This document shows positions 62,536 through 64,000 of a stretch of DNA of 64,000 nucleotides, one piece after another. The notes beneath the pieces are model-generated. The model did no database searches and was not told the DNA's origin. It saw only the letters and a list, made by a program, of their open reading frames with translations. Source of the stretch: Apteryx mantelli (Eukaryota; Chordata; Aves; Apterygiformes; Apterygidae); the NCBI RefSeq assembly GCF_036417845.1, contig NC_089981.1, positions 84,733,268 through 84,797,267 of the forward strand, given 5' to 3'. The translations under genes were made by a program, and so were the position numbers. Within the stretch, counting starts at the first letter, position 1; every line of letters begins with the position of its first letter.

Positions 62536-64000
62536 TGCTCTCTTCCTTTGGCACAAACTTCCCCCCACAGCCCTGTAGACCATGTTCAACGGACAGAAGC
62601 CCCAGAAGCCAGCTGGGTTTGCTGTACCTCACTGGTGGGGGATATTACTCGATAAGTAAAGGTACCTTCCAGGATGATAATCTATGCAGTGTCTTTCAGA
62701 TTCACCAGGTTCTGCATAAGACTTTTTTATTCTGGAATCAGAGGTGTGACCCTGTCAATAATTTAGCTCGGGGACCAAAAACATGCAGCTAAGTACAGAC
62801 ATCAGTGTGAGTTCGCATCTTCCCCTTTCCCTGTGCTGAAGGCTCTGCACATTTTCTAATGTTGCTGGTCTGTCCTGCCGTTCTTCTTGCTGTTTGGATG
62901 AGTTATTTCCCATCTGCAGCACAGGCAGGGTCTTATCTTTGGTCCTCAGTACAGGAAAGCTGGTGCAATAGCATAGAAAGTAATGGCATTTTCAGCAAGG
63001 TGCCAGATAGGTTTGTTCTGCTCTGTTTCGCAGCGTCTTGTTCATTGCTCACAAATACCGGAATGGAGATTTTCTTTTGCGCATAAAAATGTTTGTGGAT
63101 TCCCAGAGCTGCCTATGTTTTCGGTCCAAAAGCTCATACTGAAATGTGTAGTTCATCTGTCTCTAGGTTTTGGTGGATCTGTTTGTTATCTCTTAGAAAC
63201 TGACTTAGAAAAAGAAACTTTAGCTCCTGGATCCCTTAGGGTAGTTCAAATAAATGTGGATAAATCGCATTTCTGAGTTAAGGGACAGATTTATAAATCA
63301 GGACATTATGACAAACTAGTTTGAATCAATGGTTCATGTAGTCCATATATCAAACCTCTAATCAGGCTTGATCAGTAAGTGGCTAAATCTATCGACTGAT
63401 TCATAACATTACTGGACAGTAGCTTATCTTTCATGTTTAGGGTTAAATTTTCAGAAGTGCTCTGTGATTTTAGTATTTCTGTATCTACAAAGTATTACAG
63501 ACTCTAAGTGACCCATGGAGATTTTGTTCATGCTGTGGAAAGGGGAGCCTTTCCCCAGGGAATTCCCTGTGCAGAATCTTTGCTGTTATAAACCCAAAAA
63601 TGTAACTTATCCATGCACAGAGGTCTCCTGACCAAGGCACTTTTGAAACAGCCAAAAGAAACTTCTGGTTCCCAGCCTTTCCTTGGCTTTGTATATATCT
63701 GAAATATGCTGTTATATTTCTTTCCCAGGGAAGACTATTAACATTGACTTAGAGATTAGAGCTTGCTCACTGACTTGTTTGCGGGATTTTGCAAGACCTG
63801 TTGGAAGATAAGCGACTAGCCCCCTGCCTGAAGTTTGATGAAATGTCTGTGTCTTTCTCCAGGCTGATTACTTTTAGTGTCTAACGTTGAGATTTATCTC
63901 CACGCTGGGAGATATAAAATCCTGGCAAAGGTGTTTAAATATTTCATTACGCCTTCTCCTGCTGCTTCCTCTTGTCTTTTTTGATCTTTGTTGCATCCTC

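Larger units (their letters stand above)
46656..64000 (+). other. ARMH4: ARMH4 intron 5, running off the right edge
   Basis: At least 17.3 kb with no recognisable transmembrane exon of ARMH4. It contains a cryptic exon candidate (48371-48531), an alternative terminal exon candidate (48058-48131), a CTCF-like motif (48464-48475), MIR-type SINEs (49625-49765, 54035-54240, 62045-62290), a probable LINE reverse-transcriptase relic (57890-58090), an AP-1/ARE pair (59807-59826) and CR1/L3 relics (61465-62005, 62385-62535). From 62540 to 64000 I see nothing recognisable. Confidence 0.6.

Overview
This is a vertebrate nuclear window, most likely from a bird or a close sauropsid relative. It has spliced genes with GT-AG introns, CpG-island promoters and CR1 LINE copies close to the avian type. 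It also holds older amniote repeats (L3-type CR1 ends and MIR-type SINEs). I see no bacterial, plasmid or phage features and no CRISPR array. The species cannot be fixed from this text.

Two protein-coding genes are supported, arranged head to head. On the left, on the minus strand, are the first six coding exons of ACTR10 (Arp11, a subunit of the dynactin pointed-end complex). They run from the start codon at 6044 down to an exon at 151-218, and the rest of the gene lies off the left edge. Its CpG-island promoter covers about 5800-6740. On the right, on the plus strand, is ARMH4 (C14orf37/UT2), a type I membrane protein. It has a CpG-island promoter and a non-coding first exon ending at 17817. 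Four coding exons follow (24067-25432, 27371-27583, 28717-28935, 46410-46655), all joined in phase 1. They give 681 codons: a signal peptide, a long Ser/Thr/Pro/Glu-rich ectodomain, and the acidic juxtamembrane block. The transmembrane segment and cytoplasmic tail are not in the window, so the last intron runs past the right edge. The ACTR10/ARMH4 pairing matches the human chromosome 14q23 order.

The 10.6 kb between the two islands and the large ARMH4 introns hold mostly unrecognised single-copy sequence plus old repeats. These include a CR1 with an internal deletion (39.8-41.2 kb), a probable solitary LTR (33.3-34.0 kb), a cluster of L3-type CR1 and MIR remnants (61.5-62.5 kb), four antisense MIR-type copies and a probable reverse-transcriptase relic (57.9 kb). 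Candidate regulatory sequences are three CTCF-like motifs, a pair of AP-1/ARE sites one helical turn apart, and two perfect palindromes.

I found no convincing new biological system. The items most worth checking are ARMH4 isoform candidates: a second in-phase donor for exon 2, an in-phase alternative terminal exon at 48058 encoding a basic tail, and a cryptic exon at 48371. The next is a 22-bp perfect palindrome in the third ARMH4 intron.
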